A stretch of 64,000 bases of DNA from Saturnia japonica (GCA_033032175.1 CM065331.1:6572370-6636369), one strand, 5' to 3'; positions 44,530 to 55,728 are shown, numbered from the stretch's first letter. A program made the numbers and translations. The notes: generated from the sequence alone by a model not told the origin.

Positions 44530-45735
44530 ACGAACGAAATATACCTGATAGAAGAAGATAGATATACATCTATCTAGTATACACTGTCCCGGACTTTTTG
44601 CGAGTCTTTTTAATGCCTATGATTAAGTAGTACATTAATTTGCTATAATCTCTTATGGTTTAGTCAGCATGTTGGGTACGCGTCACTTCCCCTCTGCGTG
44701 AGGGAGGGGGGGGTGTGACGTTTCCCCGGTTTGGACGGGCGTTTTGTTGCGCCGGATGCCCGTCTCGTAGATACCGTACGGATGCCAGTGGGCGGCGTGA
44801 TGTTGGTGGTGAGGGGGTCCGGGGGGTGCAATAATGCACGACCGCTTGAGGTGCCGGGTCTTCAATGAAACTCGATATCTTGACCGTAGATTGTTCGCAG
44901 GACGACCAAAGCTTTCTTCTTGTAGTTACTCGTAGTAGACTCGTTGAATTGCACCGTGCCCAATACGGCCCTTCTTCGAGCTTAAGTGGTTCGAGCAATG
45001 ACCGTAAAGAGAGCCCCGTTTTATTTCGTGTTTATTTCATGTTTTAACTTTACTTTTCGCTTTGGTTGCCCTGTTAAACTCTTTATATTTCTCTCATTAT
45101 ACATCCTATGTACACATGTTATATATCAAAATGTTCCTCTTTGAATTATCTATCCATTACATATTCACTTATAATATACATTATATATACATTCCGTACA
45201 TAAGCCAAAAACAATGTAATTTACGGGCGACATCACTATTTTCTGCTCGTAAAATCTCTATAACTTTTGACATACTTAACCTATTGGCTTACTTTATATG
45301 TTAATCTGTTCTATATTAGCTATATTTTCACATATGTGACACATAATACATAATCGTTTATATATCTCTTAACATACCACATGCAACTTGTAATGTAGCG
45401 TATTCGCTTACATTTTTCTATAATATTGTTAATATTAATCTATTTTATTGTAATACATAATATATGACACATCAATATAATAATAACACAAAATACCTTA
45501 ACCTAAGACACGAAAAAACACTGTTCTGTCGCCAACACAGCATAAGCCATTTAAGCGCCCAAATTGATTCACCATGACTAGTGTTTTTTTTAATGGGTGG
45601 AACTCTTATTCATTTTCTAAAATAAAAGTAGCCTAAGTTAATCCCTATATCATCAGCTATCTAGCAGTGAAAGTCTCATCAAAATCAGTTCAACCATTTC
45701 GGACATTACCCTAAACAAACAGACAGACAACAATT
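44530..45735 (+). repeat. Family F retroelement tail, split by a solo LTR
   Basis: The left part (44530-44669) ends '...CTTATGGTTTAGTCAGCA'; the right part resumes at 45543 'TAAGCCATTTAAGCGCCCAA' and continues to 'CAGTGAAAGTCTCATCAAAA' and a GACA end. The uninterrupted form is seen at 61873-62275. Confidence 0.65.
44670..45537. mobile_element. Solo LTR, 868 bp
   Basis: Starts TGTTGGGTAC and ends GCCAACA: TG...CA ends with a six-base inverted repeat (TGTTGG/CCAACA). Flanked by CAGCA on both sides (44665-44669, 45538-45542), the 5-bp duplication usual for retroviral-type integrases. The first 300 bp are GC-rich and the rest AT-rich. No gag or pol sequence adjoins it, so the element was reduced by LTR recombination. 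Gypsy or Bel-Pao type cannot be told from this. Open frames within it have no family match. Confidence 0.75.
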
Positions 45736-45739
45736 AAAA

Positions 45740-46095
45740 AAATGGGCTTTTCTGATAGGTAAAGTATATTACTTTCTTGTGCATTTGGTAAAAAACTGTT
45801 ATTTTGACAATTCACGAAATAACGAAATTATTGTTTTTTTTTCTTATAATTAAAACACAACCTGTATACTTTATACAGTGTTTTCAAATGATCTATAATG
45901 AAATATATCCCCAGTCTGTGTTCGTAGTGATATATGAGTGAACTATTGACCTCTACTGTAGACAACGAACTCACAAACATTTCTACAATATACACTTAAA
46001 TAAACATGTTCTTACATGTTACTAATACAACCTATAATTTAAAAAAAAAACGAGAAACATTTGTGTTCAAAGTTTTTTATATACGAATATATTCT
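45740..46095. other. Intergenic DNA, nothing recognised
   Basis: AT-rich; no partner repeat or coding frame. Confidence 0.4.
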
Positions 46096-46099
46096 ATTA

Positions 46100-46240
46100 A
46101 ATGTGTTCGCGGCTCCGTTCGCGTGTACTAAAAAATGCAGTCGTTTAAGCGCACACGCGAATCGCTCTACCCCCGTTCCCACCCACAACAATGCTTATTG
46201 GTCTTTTTAAGGTCTAAAATTATTATGTAGTACGTCAATT
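46100..46240 (+). repeat. Family F head fragment
   Basis: 'GCGGCTCCGTTCGCGTGTAC', 'CCACAACAATGCTTATTG' and 'GTCTTTTTAAGGTCTAAAAT' match the proximal half of the family. Confidence 0.5.
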
Positions 46241-46309
46241 TAATATAATAACACTGCATAAACACTGGTTTATCCCAGAACGCGATACTATGGTAGGTCT
46301 ACCACAATT

Positions 46310-46455
46310 GTGACCTTCAAGAAGAGAGCTTATTCTTCCCTAAAAGACCGGCAACGCATCTGCGAGTCCTCGGGTTTGCAGATGTTTGTGGGCGGCGGTG
46401 ATCACTTTCTATCAGGTGAGCCACCTGCCGGTTTGCCCGTTTTTATCAAATAAAA
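46310..46455 (+). pseudogene. Jockey-like reverse transcriptase extreme C-terminus
   Basis: Reads TFKKRAYSSLKDRQRICESS then GLQMFVGGGDHFLSGEPPAG and a stop, followed by an A-rich end. Same protein end as 27044-27150 (FKKRAYSSLKGRQRI). A severely 5'-truncated insertion. Confidence 0.6.
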
Positions 46456-46459
46456 AAAA

Positions 46460-47125
46460 TGCGTTATGGTGGTTGCGATTTAGTCGCCCATATTAACCGT
46501 GTCCTTCCACTTAATATACAATGAAATTAATTTTTAATAACACACAGACACGCAAAGTTAAACACAGACAAACACACGCACACATCTCATTTTTGTTTTT
46601 TTTTTTGTTTTTTTATAGTTTAGTTATAAATTACATTATTATGATTACTACTAATAACGTTTAAAATTATGTTATTTTTGTAAAAGTGTTTATTTATTTA
46701 TTAATAAAGGGAGCGCCAACAGTGCGCATAATATATAATGACAATTTGATTTTAAAATTTAATACTGTTATGCGAATCAAGTACAGGCGCTCACTACATG
46801 CATACAACACAAAATAATTATAATCAAGCATCAGTAAACAATAATATTAGTAATAATAACTAAAATATAGTTACCACAGCATAGACAATAAAATAATACA
46901 TTGTTTGTTTGTTAGTAACTGTTTGAACGTTTGCACAATATCCCAGAGGTGGGAACACACTTTTTAACTAAAGTTGTATTATTTTCATTTAATTATATTA
47001 TAATATGTTTGTGAAAGTAAATAAATATATTAATAGAAACGCTTCTTTTTATAAATTATTCACGCGATGTTGTACGGGGGGGGACGGGGGGGGGGAAGAT
47101 TTGCTAATTTAAAAAAAAAAGAAAA
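46460..47125. other. Intergenic DNA with G-rich tract
   Basis: No gene. Two G runs (8 and 10) separated by AC at 47076-47095; A-rich run after 47110. AC-rich patch at 46540-46590. Confidence 0.4.
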
Positions 47126-47334
47126 AAAAAATCAATACACATCTTTATTTCAATTAAAATAGACATCTGGGAAATTTATTTCTTAAAAATTACATCATTC
47201 AGGTGTGCACCATCCCACTGCAAACATTCCTCGAATCTGTACTTCAAATTGGTAAAAACTCACCGACAGATTGCGCGAGGAATTGCTGCCATTTCTTCTC
47301 TGATATTTATCTCCAACCGGTTAATTGAGGCTGG

Positions 47335-47340
<6 letters not shown>

Positions 47341-47368
<28 letters not shown>

Positions 47369-48201
47369 TTGGTAAGACACACTAGCAGCTAATTAGCTGA
47401 TGCGTGCGTATCAAATAGCTTGGAGACATCTTCCTTGTCCAATCTGCTTTTAAAGGAGGTTATGGTAGGAGCCATCACAACTTTTTCTGGAAGTTTGTTC
47501 CATGCTGTGACCACTCTGTTAGGCAAGAACTGCTTCATTGGGTTTCTTTTTGCTGGGAATTCCCAAAGTTTCAAGGGATGACCTCGTAGGTGTTTATTTT
47601 CATTTGACTTAAACATATCTTTAAGGCTGGGCACATCGTAATAATTAGTGAGGATTTTATAAGTTTCGATTAACCTGCCCCTTTGTCTACGGTGTTCTAG
47701 TGTGGTAAGGCCAAGGTTTATGAGGCGCTGGTCATAGGGTAAGTTACGCATTGCATACACCATCTTAGTAGCCCTTCTCTGTACATTTTCAATGAGCTTA
47801 ATGTCTTTTTTGAAGTAGGGATCCCAGATAATATAAGCATGTTCAAGAAGTGGTCTAATATAGGTCTTGTATAACTTTATAAAAGTTTTAGCTGTTAGGA
47901 ATTTAAATGCCTTGCGAATGGTATAAAGGATCGAATTAGTTTTCTTCACAACCCCAAGCACATGAGTTCCCCATTTAAGATCTTTGGATACTGTAACTCC
48001 CAAGTCCCTTTGTGTTTCAACTGCGGTTAATTGTTCACCACCAAGATAGTATATCTGACAAGGATTATTACTACCAATGTGTAGCACGGAGCACTTATTC
48101 ACATTTAAAGTTAGAAGCCAGTCATGAGTCCACTTAAAAATCGCATTAAGGTCATTCTGTATAGCTCGCCAGTTGCTTCGAGGGTTAGCAAAAAATAGTT
48201 A
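47341..48201 (-). mobile_element. Truncated non-LTR retrotransposon nested in the DNA transposon
   Basis: 861-bp insertion flanked by GTTATT on both sides (47335-47340 and 48202-48207), ending in an (AAT)n tail at 47341-47366. It carries an uninterrupted reading frame and therefore looks much younger than its host element. Confidence 0.7.
47389..48192 (-). CDS. Reverse transcriptase C-terminal part (non-LTR, jockey/CR1-like)
   Basis: Open without a stop from about 48192 (FFANPRSNWRAIQNDL...) to TAG at 47389-47391, over 260 codons; an internal ATG at 48102 is only the first Met. Recognisable parts in order: WTHDWLLTLNVNKCSVLHIG (thumb region after the missing YADD palm), TQRDLGVTVSKDLKW, YIRPLLEHAYIIWDPYFKKD, IENVQRRATKMV, RRQRGRLIETYKILT and VTAWNKLPEKVV near the end. 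These are hallmarks of jockey/CR1-type ORF2 C-termini. The catalytic palm is absent because of 5' truncation, so it encodes no active polymerase. Promoterless; not a host gene. Confidence 0.75.
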   Translation of the reverse strand, partial: FANPRSNWRAIQNDLNAIFKWTHDWLLTLNVNKCSVLHIGSNNPCQIYYLGGEQLTAVETQRDLGVTVSKDLKWGTHVLGVVKKTNSILYTIRKAFKFLTAKTFIKLYKTYIRPLLEHAYIIWDPYFKKDIKLIENVQRRATKMVYAMRNLPYDQRLINLGLTTLEHRRQRGRLIETYKILTNYYDVPSLKDMFKSNENKHLRGHPLKLWEFPAKRNPMKQFLPNRVVTAWNKLPEKVVMAPTITSFKSRLDKEDVSKLFDTHASAN

Positions 48202-49127
48202 GTTATTGGAGTAGACTCTACTTTTTAGGTATCCCAACATGGAAAAGTCCAGTGGCGTTAGATCCGGACTCCTAGGCGGTCATGCAATGTCACCTCGGCG
48301 CGATATCACTTTCCAAGCAAACATCTCGTTTACGGCTGCCAACGAAGCATTAGATGTATGGCATGTCGCACCATCTTGTTGAAACCACGTCGCACGATTA
48401 TAGGCTTCAAAAAATATCCCTTAGCATGGCTATGTATCGGTCGGAATTTACAGTGACAGATTGCCTTTGTTAACTTTCAAAGAAATAGGATCAGATAATT
48501 CCGTGTGCTGATATGGCCGCCCAAACGGTTACTTTCGGTGAATGCAGAGGCTTTTGATATTTTGCACGTGGGTTCTCTTGCAGCCCAGTAACGGCAATTC
48601 TGTTTATTGGAATGCCCATTTCGGTGAAAATAGGCTTCGTCGGAGAACAGAATATTGTTGAAACTCTGAAAGCGTTCCAACATTGTTTCAACAAAAGCTC
48701 GTATATCATATATTCTATAAATATATAGAGAAGGCCATTTAATTATCGAAGCAATAAAAAACGATCAATATACAGATTATAAATATTCTATAACTATTAA
48801 TTAACATTTTAGTGAGGCCCAATCAAGCTAACAGATTAATTTGTTTGCCATGACCGAATCACACGCATATCTACGTACTTTTGTGTACAATCGTCGACAA
48901 AATTGTCACAAAGTATTTTTTATACTATGTATATATATATTGCGTTTTAATTGTACTTACCTATCTCACAAAAATTAAAAAAGTATATAATTATGGGTGA
49001 CTTGCAAAATGGAAGCAACCGTCAACCTCAAATCAGAAATGAAACACAAAGTGTGCATTCAGTGTTTTGCTCTTATAAACGTACCTATACCTTTTTCCCT
49101 CCCTGGATAATGCTAATGTTAATTTGT

Positions 49128-49508
49128 ATCCCGTAAAATCTATATCTACCACTACCACATCCCAAAGTTTTGATTTAATTATAAATGAATTATGTTAAAA
49201 ACTAGGAGCCTTTTAAAATGACGAAAAGTTTCCATTTTAACGCCATGTTCAGAAAAATACAGTAAATAAATTTGACGAGTACAAAATGAAAAACATACAG
49301 ACATAACCAAAGACCTTCTTGTATTATTATTGAAAAAAAATATTAAAAGTCGGTTCAGTTTTAGAGGAGAAAACAAGGGATTAGGAAACTGATTTTGTCA
49401 ATTTTACATAGGTATAATCAGTCCAAACTACAGTTGTCACTCTCGCACTCTGTTCGTTGAGTTACGGGCACAGCGCGACAGCAATAGATTTTAAATATAC
49501 CTTTTTTT
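49128..49508 (-). repeat. Family Z repeat, reversed copy
   Basis: Reverse complement of 42719-43103 with small indels: 'CACTACCACATCCCAAAGTT', 'AAAACTAGGAGCCTTTTAAA', 'TTTGTCAATTTTACATAGGT', 'ACAGTTGTCACTCTCGC', 'GGGCACAGCGCGACAGCAAT'. Confidence 0.55.
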
Positions 49509-49509
49509 A

Positions 49510-50135
49510 AAACGTTTCTTAGACCGCGTATCTTCTTAAGGTTTGAGCAAGCCGCCCTAAGTATATTTCGTTTTGAACCAACTTTAAGATTTGATAAGTT
49601 ATTTTTGTATTTTAGAGACTATTTCCCCAGTTTGTTTTGAATATAAAATAACATAATAATACATTTTCTAAACGTAATTTAATAATAAATTTGAACAGCT
49701 TTTCGACGTAACTGTACTAGCAATCAATGCGAGTGTGTTGCGGGATGCGTTAAAACCACGTTATTAAATTGTATCCAGTATAATATCGAACCTTTTACAA
49801 CAATTAAGAAGTCTTTGTGATACAAATCGATTAGCAACGCCACTAAATTTTCTAAAGGATTTGAGATCCGTACGGGTTTTTATAAAACCTTTAAGGTGAA
49901 CTATTGAAATTAAATTATTTCTTTTAGTATTTCCATGCTATCTGGAAAGCGATGAACAGGGCCGAGTCATGGGCCTACAACACAGTGAACACATGACCTA
50001 TATTTGGCATCACCTCACACATCACATAGATATTATTTATGTGGCTATGACACACATGACGTAAGTGTGATGTCAGACTAAGATCATTTGTTAACTGAGT
50101 TGGGTCGGCAAAAAGGGAATCTTTTTTTTTTACAC
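49510..50135. other. Intergenic DNA, nothing recognised
   Basis: No repeat partner or gene. Confidence 0.4.
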
Positions 50136-50139
50136 AACA

Positions 50140-50385
50140 AAGGTAGAAACATGCACACCGCCCGTCTCCTCTTAAGCGGCTACCTTAGTCTATAGTCACT
50201 TATAACAGGTTCTTATGTATCACTAGCGCGTTACTGACCTTGAACCCCAAAGCACTCTGGAAACCTAGGCCATCGCAGGAACACAATACTAAGCTATTTG
50301 GATGCCATCTTCTGTAGGATGCAGGTATTTTACCAATCGGTCTGCCCCAATTAGAGAAATCTTTGCTGTAGTTTGCTGAAGTATT
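50140..50385 (+). repeat. Family E interspersed repeat
   Basis: 'CCGCCCGTCTCCTCTTAAGC', 'CACTAGCGCGTTACTGACCT', 'GGATGCCATCTTCTGTAGGA', 'TTTTACCAATCGGTCTGCCC'. About 245 bp, full length. Confidence 0.6.
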
Positions 50386-50584
50386 CGCCTTTGCCTGCAA
50401 CTTAGCGCTCAAGTTGTCTTCGAAATAAAACCACTTGTGCGCCATCTATAAATCTTTCATTGTACTCGATCGATTTCGATAAAACTGTGGCGAGTTATTG
50501 TGCGCATTCTCGTAAGGGTTTCTGAATTAGTACAACTATTTTACAATAGGTGGTGCGGGAGTCGTTTTACTTCTAACTTTTTTT

Positions 50585-50765
50585 TTGATCTGACTATTCT
50601 GTTAGACATAAGGGGCCTGAGGTTAAAGAAGGATTTTACGGCTTTCCCACGCTTAGGGCCGATCGCTGAAGGCACATTCGCCTTCGAAAGCAGGGCAAGA
50701 AAAGAAGCTCAGAGGTGTCAAAGTGGCCGAACCTCGATTTGGGATTTTGCCTTAGTAGCAATTAG
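50585..50765 (-). repeat. Family K retroposon, intermediate form
   Basis: Reversed: T9, 'GATCTGACTATTCTGTTAGA', 'CATAAGGGGCCTGAGGTTAA', then upstream body 'GATCGCTGAAGGCACATTCG' and 'TGTCAAAGTGGCCGAACCTC', which also occurs in the long form (15185-15290). Diverged, old. Confidence 0.5.
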
Positions 50766-50769
50766 GTCG

Positions 50770-52825
50770 TGAAAGGACTAATTCCCTATCCATAGCAAAT
50801 TCGATCTAACTAACTTTACATACATACGTGTTTCTTCTTTCTTACAGAATGGAAGAAACATGCGTATATGTATTGAGTAATTTTAATTCGAAGACAACGC
50901 TAATGAAGGAATGGCTAGTACTATATATAATTTAAAAATATATTTCTATACATCCGTATCATAGACAAAGTACCTATGATAAAATATGATTTATTATATT
51001 TCATAGCTTTGTACTGAATACAAAAGTATATTTCTGTGTCGAAATTCTTTTTTTTTTTTTTTTGTTTAACGCGGCAAGGCGCGGCGCTTTAAAAGATATT
51101 AATGGTGATCAAGCGGTATTTCTGTACTTAGTTTTTAAATATACTATACATCTCTGAATGAGAAGATGTCGACGCACAATGAAAGCTGTAATGGACGCGT
51201 TTTGTTCGTCGTCTTCCTGTCACACCGTATTTCACATTACTTTTTGTCACATTTTTAAGTGAAAGTTCTTAGACGGCGGTTAAATAATAATTGAGAATTA
51301 AATTTTAACAACAGGTCACGTTTATGCACAGCTCGTTACATGAGAGAGAAGAACGATATAACGTAGACAGAAGGAGAAAGACAGCTATACATTGTGTACG
51401 TGACTGTTACTTAATTTACCGCCATCTACTGGTGCACCTTAGAAGTAGATTTATCATAGTCTTGTAATTTTCCAGAAACTATAAGCACATAATAACTATA
51501 GTATTCACAGTAGAATACAAAACCAAGGATAACCACCGTGACATCGTTATCCATCGACGGTTACCGTTGTCATGCCTTCCTGCAAGCCTTGTGGCACTAG
51601 ATACATACTAGTTGATTCCGAAAAGAAGAGATTCACAATGGCGAGTTTATCACAATGTGCATATAGGTTGTTATCCAGTCAAGTTCAGATTTGTACCACT
51701 CCGCTTTTGCTGTCTTTACTTAAACAAATACAATGTAGGTACACAATTTAGTACAAGTATTATTTTTTTTGTTAGAAGAAAATGGACGAGGATTTGCTTG
51801 AACGATGGTAAAACTTATAAGGTTTATTTTACAAATCTACTATCTCCTCAAGTAATACTTTATACGTAATAATATTACATCAATAAAAATGACGTTTTCT
51901 TCCGCGTAAATGATTTATTCGAACAAAATAATATAAAATTAAGCAAACAAACAAATCGTTTATTCAAATGTAGGCTTTAGGTACCAACTTACAGTTGCTT
52001 CTTCTTCCACTTTTAGATTTCATTTAGATAGAATGATTCATTTACTCAAATATAAGATGGAAACCCTTTTTTCACTTACAATCCGGTAATAATAATAAAA
52101 AAATGATCAAAAATAGGTACTAAAACGCTACAAGACTGTGTAACCTACGGCCAGTACATCGTCTTTACATTGTTTAACAAAAAATGCCGCCATTGTGACA
52201 TTGCATTTAAGTCTTTAATTTTGTTTATTGTAACTATTATTCGTTGACTCATGCTCGTCGGGAGGAATTTAAATAATTTAACTGTTTTAACAGGTGCTTA
52301 TTTTTCGGTACAACTGTACGGAATGGTACGGTACGGAGTGATCCCATACTTACTTGAATTCTGGGAGTTGACAACGTTTAGACAATTGTTGTGAACACTT
52401 TATAATTTATGTGTTGAAAATAATACCCGAGAATTAATATATATTTATTAATACACCTTTAAAATATTTTCTTTTTTACTTCTAATAAAAGACATGCCGC
52501 AAAAAAATAATTGAATAAATAAATTTAAGATTATAGGTTAATTTTTAATAAGAAAAGTTGAGTTTACAAGAATTTCAGTTATGAAATTTCTTCAGCACTT
52601 AAAAGTTTAAAACGAAACTCAACTGTGTATATATTTATTGCACGATGGCGTCACATTTTTTTAATGGCTTTTTTTTATGTATTATATATATAAATATATG
52701 GTGGCCTTTCCAATCACGTAATTCACAGACAGAAAAAATTACTGAGACAGTCGTAAAGACTGCCGACAGAAGTGAAAACTCAATTTAAAATTTTTAAATC
52801 AATTATTGTCTGATATGAATTACTG
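50770..52825. other. Mostly unassigned intergenic DNA
   Basis: A family O relative lies at 51170-51400 (reverse of 17640-17800; 'CGTTACATGAGAGAGAAGAA'). A T15 tract is at about 51049. The remainder is AT-rich and shows no gene. Confidence 0.4.
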
Positions 52826-52830
52826 CAGAG

Positions 52831-53100
52831 CATGTCGGTGACGCGAAATCACAAGATTTTACCCATCCAAAAAGTCAAACACGCATATAATATAGTCGAG
52901 AACCTATATACAATGTATTAGTGTATTTATGCGTATACATGTACACAGGCCGCTAAACTAAGCGTTGCTAGTCAGACGCAAGCGCAATACGTCACGAGCA
53001 TGTCGAGGTCATCAACGACGCGAACCTAAATTTTTTCCCCTATCAAAAATCGCTCAACGCGGGTAAAAACGTTTTCACTTCAAAAATTCGGTAGGAAAAT
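52831..53100 (+). repeat. Family U repeat, copy 2
   Basis: 'CATGTCGGTGACGCGAAATC', 'ACAAGATTTTACCCATCCAA', 'CAGACGCAAGCGCAATACGT', 'AAAATCGCTCAACGCGGGTA'. Direct repeat of 32023-32295, similar length, no shared open frame. Confidence 0.55.
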
Positions 53101-53104
53101 TAAA

Positions 53105-53785
53105 TAAATAAAACAAGTATTTTTTCCACATTTCTAATGTCTCAGGCTTTTTATCATTACTAGCGATCTCGAAATTCGATGGGCGACTTTTTGATCATAG
53201 ACTATTTTCTGTTTGACATTTGCAGTATTCATGAACCTAAACAATGAGTATTATTGTATATATCACTTGCGGTCATTTTTCGTTGAGTGACAATGTCAAT
53301 ATTTTGGAGGGTCTAAGTTCAATGGCACTGGTCGTTTTAGATTTCGTAGTATTCATTTATTTTATTTAATATATTAGTAAAAGATATTATAGATACATTT
53401 TAGCTTTCTGCACTCCTTGTCCATATAAACTTTAACCATGCCAAATCTCAGTCTTCCGTGTACCCAATACGCTTAAAAAAGTATCGAAAGCTTTTGCTTC
53501 ACGTATTACTATATAGTATACCAATAGTATATAATAATTAACTTTAATTTTTAAACATACTGGCAACTCGCTAATTAAAAAGGATTATGCATTTATGTAT
53601 GGAACCAGTTCAAACTGGTGGTGGTGTCTGTCTATGTAGGTTTGCTTTGGGTATATGAATTTCAGACCAATATAAAAAATATACTTCAAGATTAAAGCTG
53701 GTTTAGTAAATCTTCCATATGACCACTATTAGACAAGTATTAATATACGATATACCTTTATCAAAAAAACCATTAATAAAAGTTC
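53105..53785. other. AT-rich intergenic DNA, nothing recognised
   Basis: No partner repeat or gene. Confidence 0.4.
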
Positions 53786-53789
53786 CCGG

Positions 53790-54182
53790 TAATCTCCGAA
53801 ACGGTTGGACCGATTTTGACAGGACTTTCACTGGTAGATAGCTGATATTATAAGGAGTAACTTAGGCTACTTTTATTTTGGAAAAAGAATTAGAGTTCCG
53901 CGCAAATAAAAAAAGCTGGACATCATGAATCAATTCGGGTGTTTAAATGGCGTACGCATAGTAAACCATAAGAAATATATCAAATTAATGTAATACATAA
54001 TTGTAGACATTAAAAAGACCCACAAAAAAGTTAGCGAAAGTATATGTTTATCTTCTAAGGAACACCCACAATAAGAATTTTTGTCTTTAAAATAATCGGG
54101 AGCGGGGAGCAAGATTCGCGCCTTTACCCAATCGATGGAATTCTGTAGTCCACGTCAGTAAAGCCGCGGGAACAGCTAGTTT
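53790..54182 (-). repeat. Family F retroelement tail
   Basis: Near-complete reversed copy: 'GGTAATCTCCGAAACGGTTG', 'GGACTTTCACTGGTAGATAG', 'AGTAAACCATAAGAAATATA', 'AACACCCACAATAAGAATTT', 'GCCGCGGGAACAGCTAGTTT'. Confidence 0.7.
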
Positions 54183-54195
54183 TATATAAAATAAG

Positions 54196-54605
54196 TTTTT
54201 TTTTATACCGCGACAGTGGTAAACAAGCGTGCAATTCGCCTGATGGTAAGCGATCACTGTAGCCTATGGATGCTTGCAACACCAGAAGCATTACATGCCT
54301 TTTGCCGATCCTTTAAAAACTTGTTCACTTCCCTCTTGAAGAACCCCATATTGTAGTCCAATGAAAACATCTCAACAGGGAGCTCATTCCACATCAGAAG
54401 CGTTCGTGGAAGGAAACTCCTATGAAACCAGACTGTTCACGACCATTTAGGTTCCATGATGTAAGGAAGATGATGAACTCTCTGGCGATGGTGAGGGGTG
54501 CGATGGTGGAAGTAGCCGTTGACACCACACCGATCAATTCCTCGGAACATAGCCCATTTTACAAACGGTAGAACACACACAAGGAAGCGAAGACTCTCTT
54601 TAGAC
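54196..54605 (-). pseudogene. Jockey-like reverse transcriptase C-terminus, second family
   Basis: The minus strand reads, with frameshifts, FHRSFLPRTLLMWNELPVEM, FSLDYNMGFFKREVNKFLKD and RQKACNASGVASIHRL, the same conserved end as 26990-27433 but from a different lineage. Immediately downstream of a family F tail. Relic only. Confidence 0.6.
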
Positions 54606-54724
54606 TTTATGAATCACAAGACAATTTTTGGCAAAAAGGAAACAAAAAACCCGGCTGCAACAATGTCACAATTTTTAACTTTCTATTTGAATCCCATACG
54701 TCCTACTTAAATATTACATAGCAT

Positions 54725-54855
54725 ATGTCACTCCCACAATTAAGCCGAATCTAAAGACACCTCGTATGCAAGTCCATCAAGTCGTTTGCTACAGAACGCG
54801 CCAAAGAAATAGACATAGATACATACGCTCAAAAAACATAACCGTCCTTTTTCGC
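54725..54855 (-). repeat. Family T MITE fragment
   Basis: Reversed: 'GTCACTCCCACAATTAAGCC', 'CGTATGCAAGTCCATCAAGT', 'TACAGAACGCGCCAAAGAAA', ending near 'ACCGTCCTTTTTCGCA', the worn left terminal region. Confidence 0.5.
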
Positions 54856-54859
54856 ATTC

Positions 54860-55130
54860 CAGTAATAAAGAAACCCAACTTCAAAGATTTTGAGGAGTTA
54901 CCTGATGTATCATCGAAGTCGAAGGACGAATACCAATGAAATTAAAATGGGGGCACTCGTGAGGTATCCCCTTTCTGACAAAAAAAGAATAATCCTCCAA
55001 ATCGGTTCATAAACAAAGAAGCTATGGCAAAACATCCATAAAAAATATATGTAGGTAGGTACATTAAAATTAAAAACCTTACGTTTTGAATTCGATAAAA
55101 AATGAAAAGTTCCACATAAGACATCAATAT
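54860..55130 (-). repeat. Family L dispersed repeat, longest copy
   Basis: Reversed: 'TTTTGAGGAGTTACCTGATG', 'GAGGTATCCCCTTTCTGACA', 'CAAATCGGTTCATAAACAAA', then 'CATCCATAAAAAATATATGT'. 55440-55550 repeats the last part again, suggesting a second partial copy. Confidence 0.6.
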
Positions 55131-55134
55131 CCCG

Positions 55135-55725
55135 CCAAAAACTCCAGCGAGCACCTTACAATTCACGTCTTGTCATAAGTTGTCTGTGGCAGTGATAAAT
55201 ACTCTTTAGTGATGTGAAAATCGTCTGCAAACTCCTAACCATTTTATCGATAACAAGGCCTAAATGAGGGTGGGTGAATATTTATCGCCCGCCTTAATGT
55301 TCTATCCTGCCTTAAACGAGGTTCACTGTTCAAACATAATATATACTAGACTCTGCCAGTGACGCCACGCGCTTGTGATGAGATCGGATATTGTTTATGT
55401 AAGTACCTGATACACTGTTACGATCTAGGTACAAGATAAACCAAGAAACATAAACAAAGAAGTTGTGGCTGGACATCCATAAAAAAAATATACATTTGAA
55501 TTGAAAAACTCCGTCTTTTTTGAAGTCGATTAAAAAATAGAAAAAAGTAATAATTTTGTCAAAAGTCAAAGGAAAATAGAAAAGGAGAACGAATCAGCTT
55601 TGCGTTTAACCTACATTGTTGTGTATAAAGTGTGCTTTTATACAAATTAATCATCTATATATGTAAACTATAATATGTCAGATCTTACTTTTTTTAAATT
55701 TAATAGTAAAAAAATATTATAATTA
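55135..55725. other. Intergenic DNA with a partial family L copy
   Basis: Partial L at 55440-55550 (reverse). No gene seen. Confidence 0.4.
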
Positions 55726-55728
55726 TTA

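Larger units (their letters stand above)
47130..48720 (-). mobile_element. Degenerate Tc1/mariner-superfamily element, DD41D-like
   Basis: Minus-strand transposase pieces in several frames: FSDEAYFHRNGHSNKQNCRY (first catalytic Asp), CKISKASAF or LHSPKVTVWAAISAHGII, then FQQDGATCHTSNASLAAVNE (second Asp) and PPRSPDLTPLDFSMLGYLK (third Asp). The second and third Asp are 41 residues apart by my count, as in the DD41D group, not 34 as in mariner proper. An insertion (47341-48201) splits the C-terminus, which resumes NPASINRLEINIREEMAA and ends KYRFEECLQWDGAHLNDVIF. Stops and frameshifts make it inactive. No terminal repeats identified. 48720-49128 beyond it is unassigned. Confidence 0.65.

Noticed and set aside
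44660..44998. 112-codon Arg/Pro-rich frame and overlapping frames
   Set aside because: Sits within the GC-rich third of the solo LTR and crosses its boundary; high GC lengthens open frames by chance.
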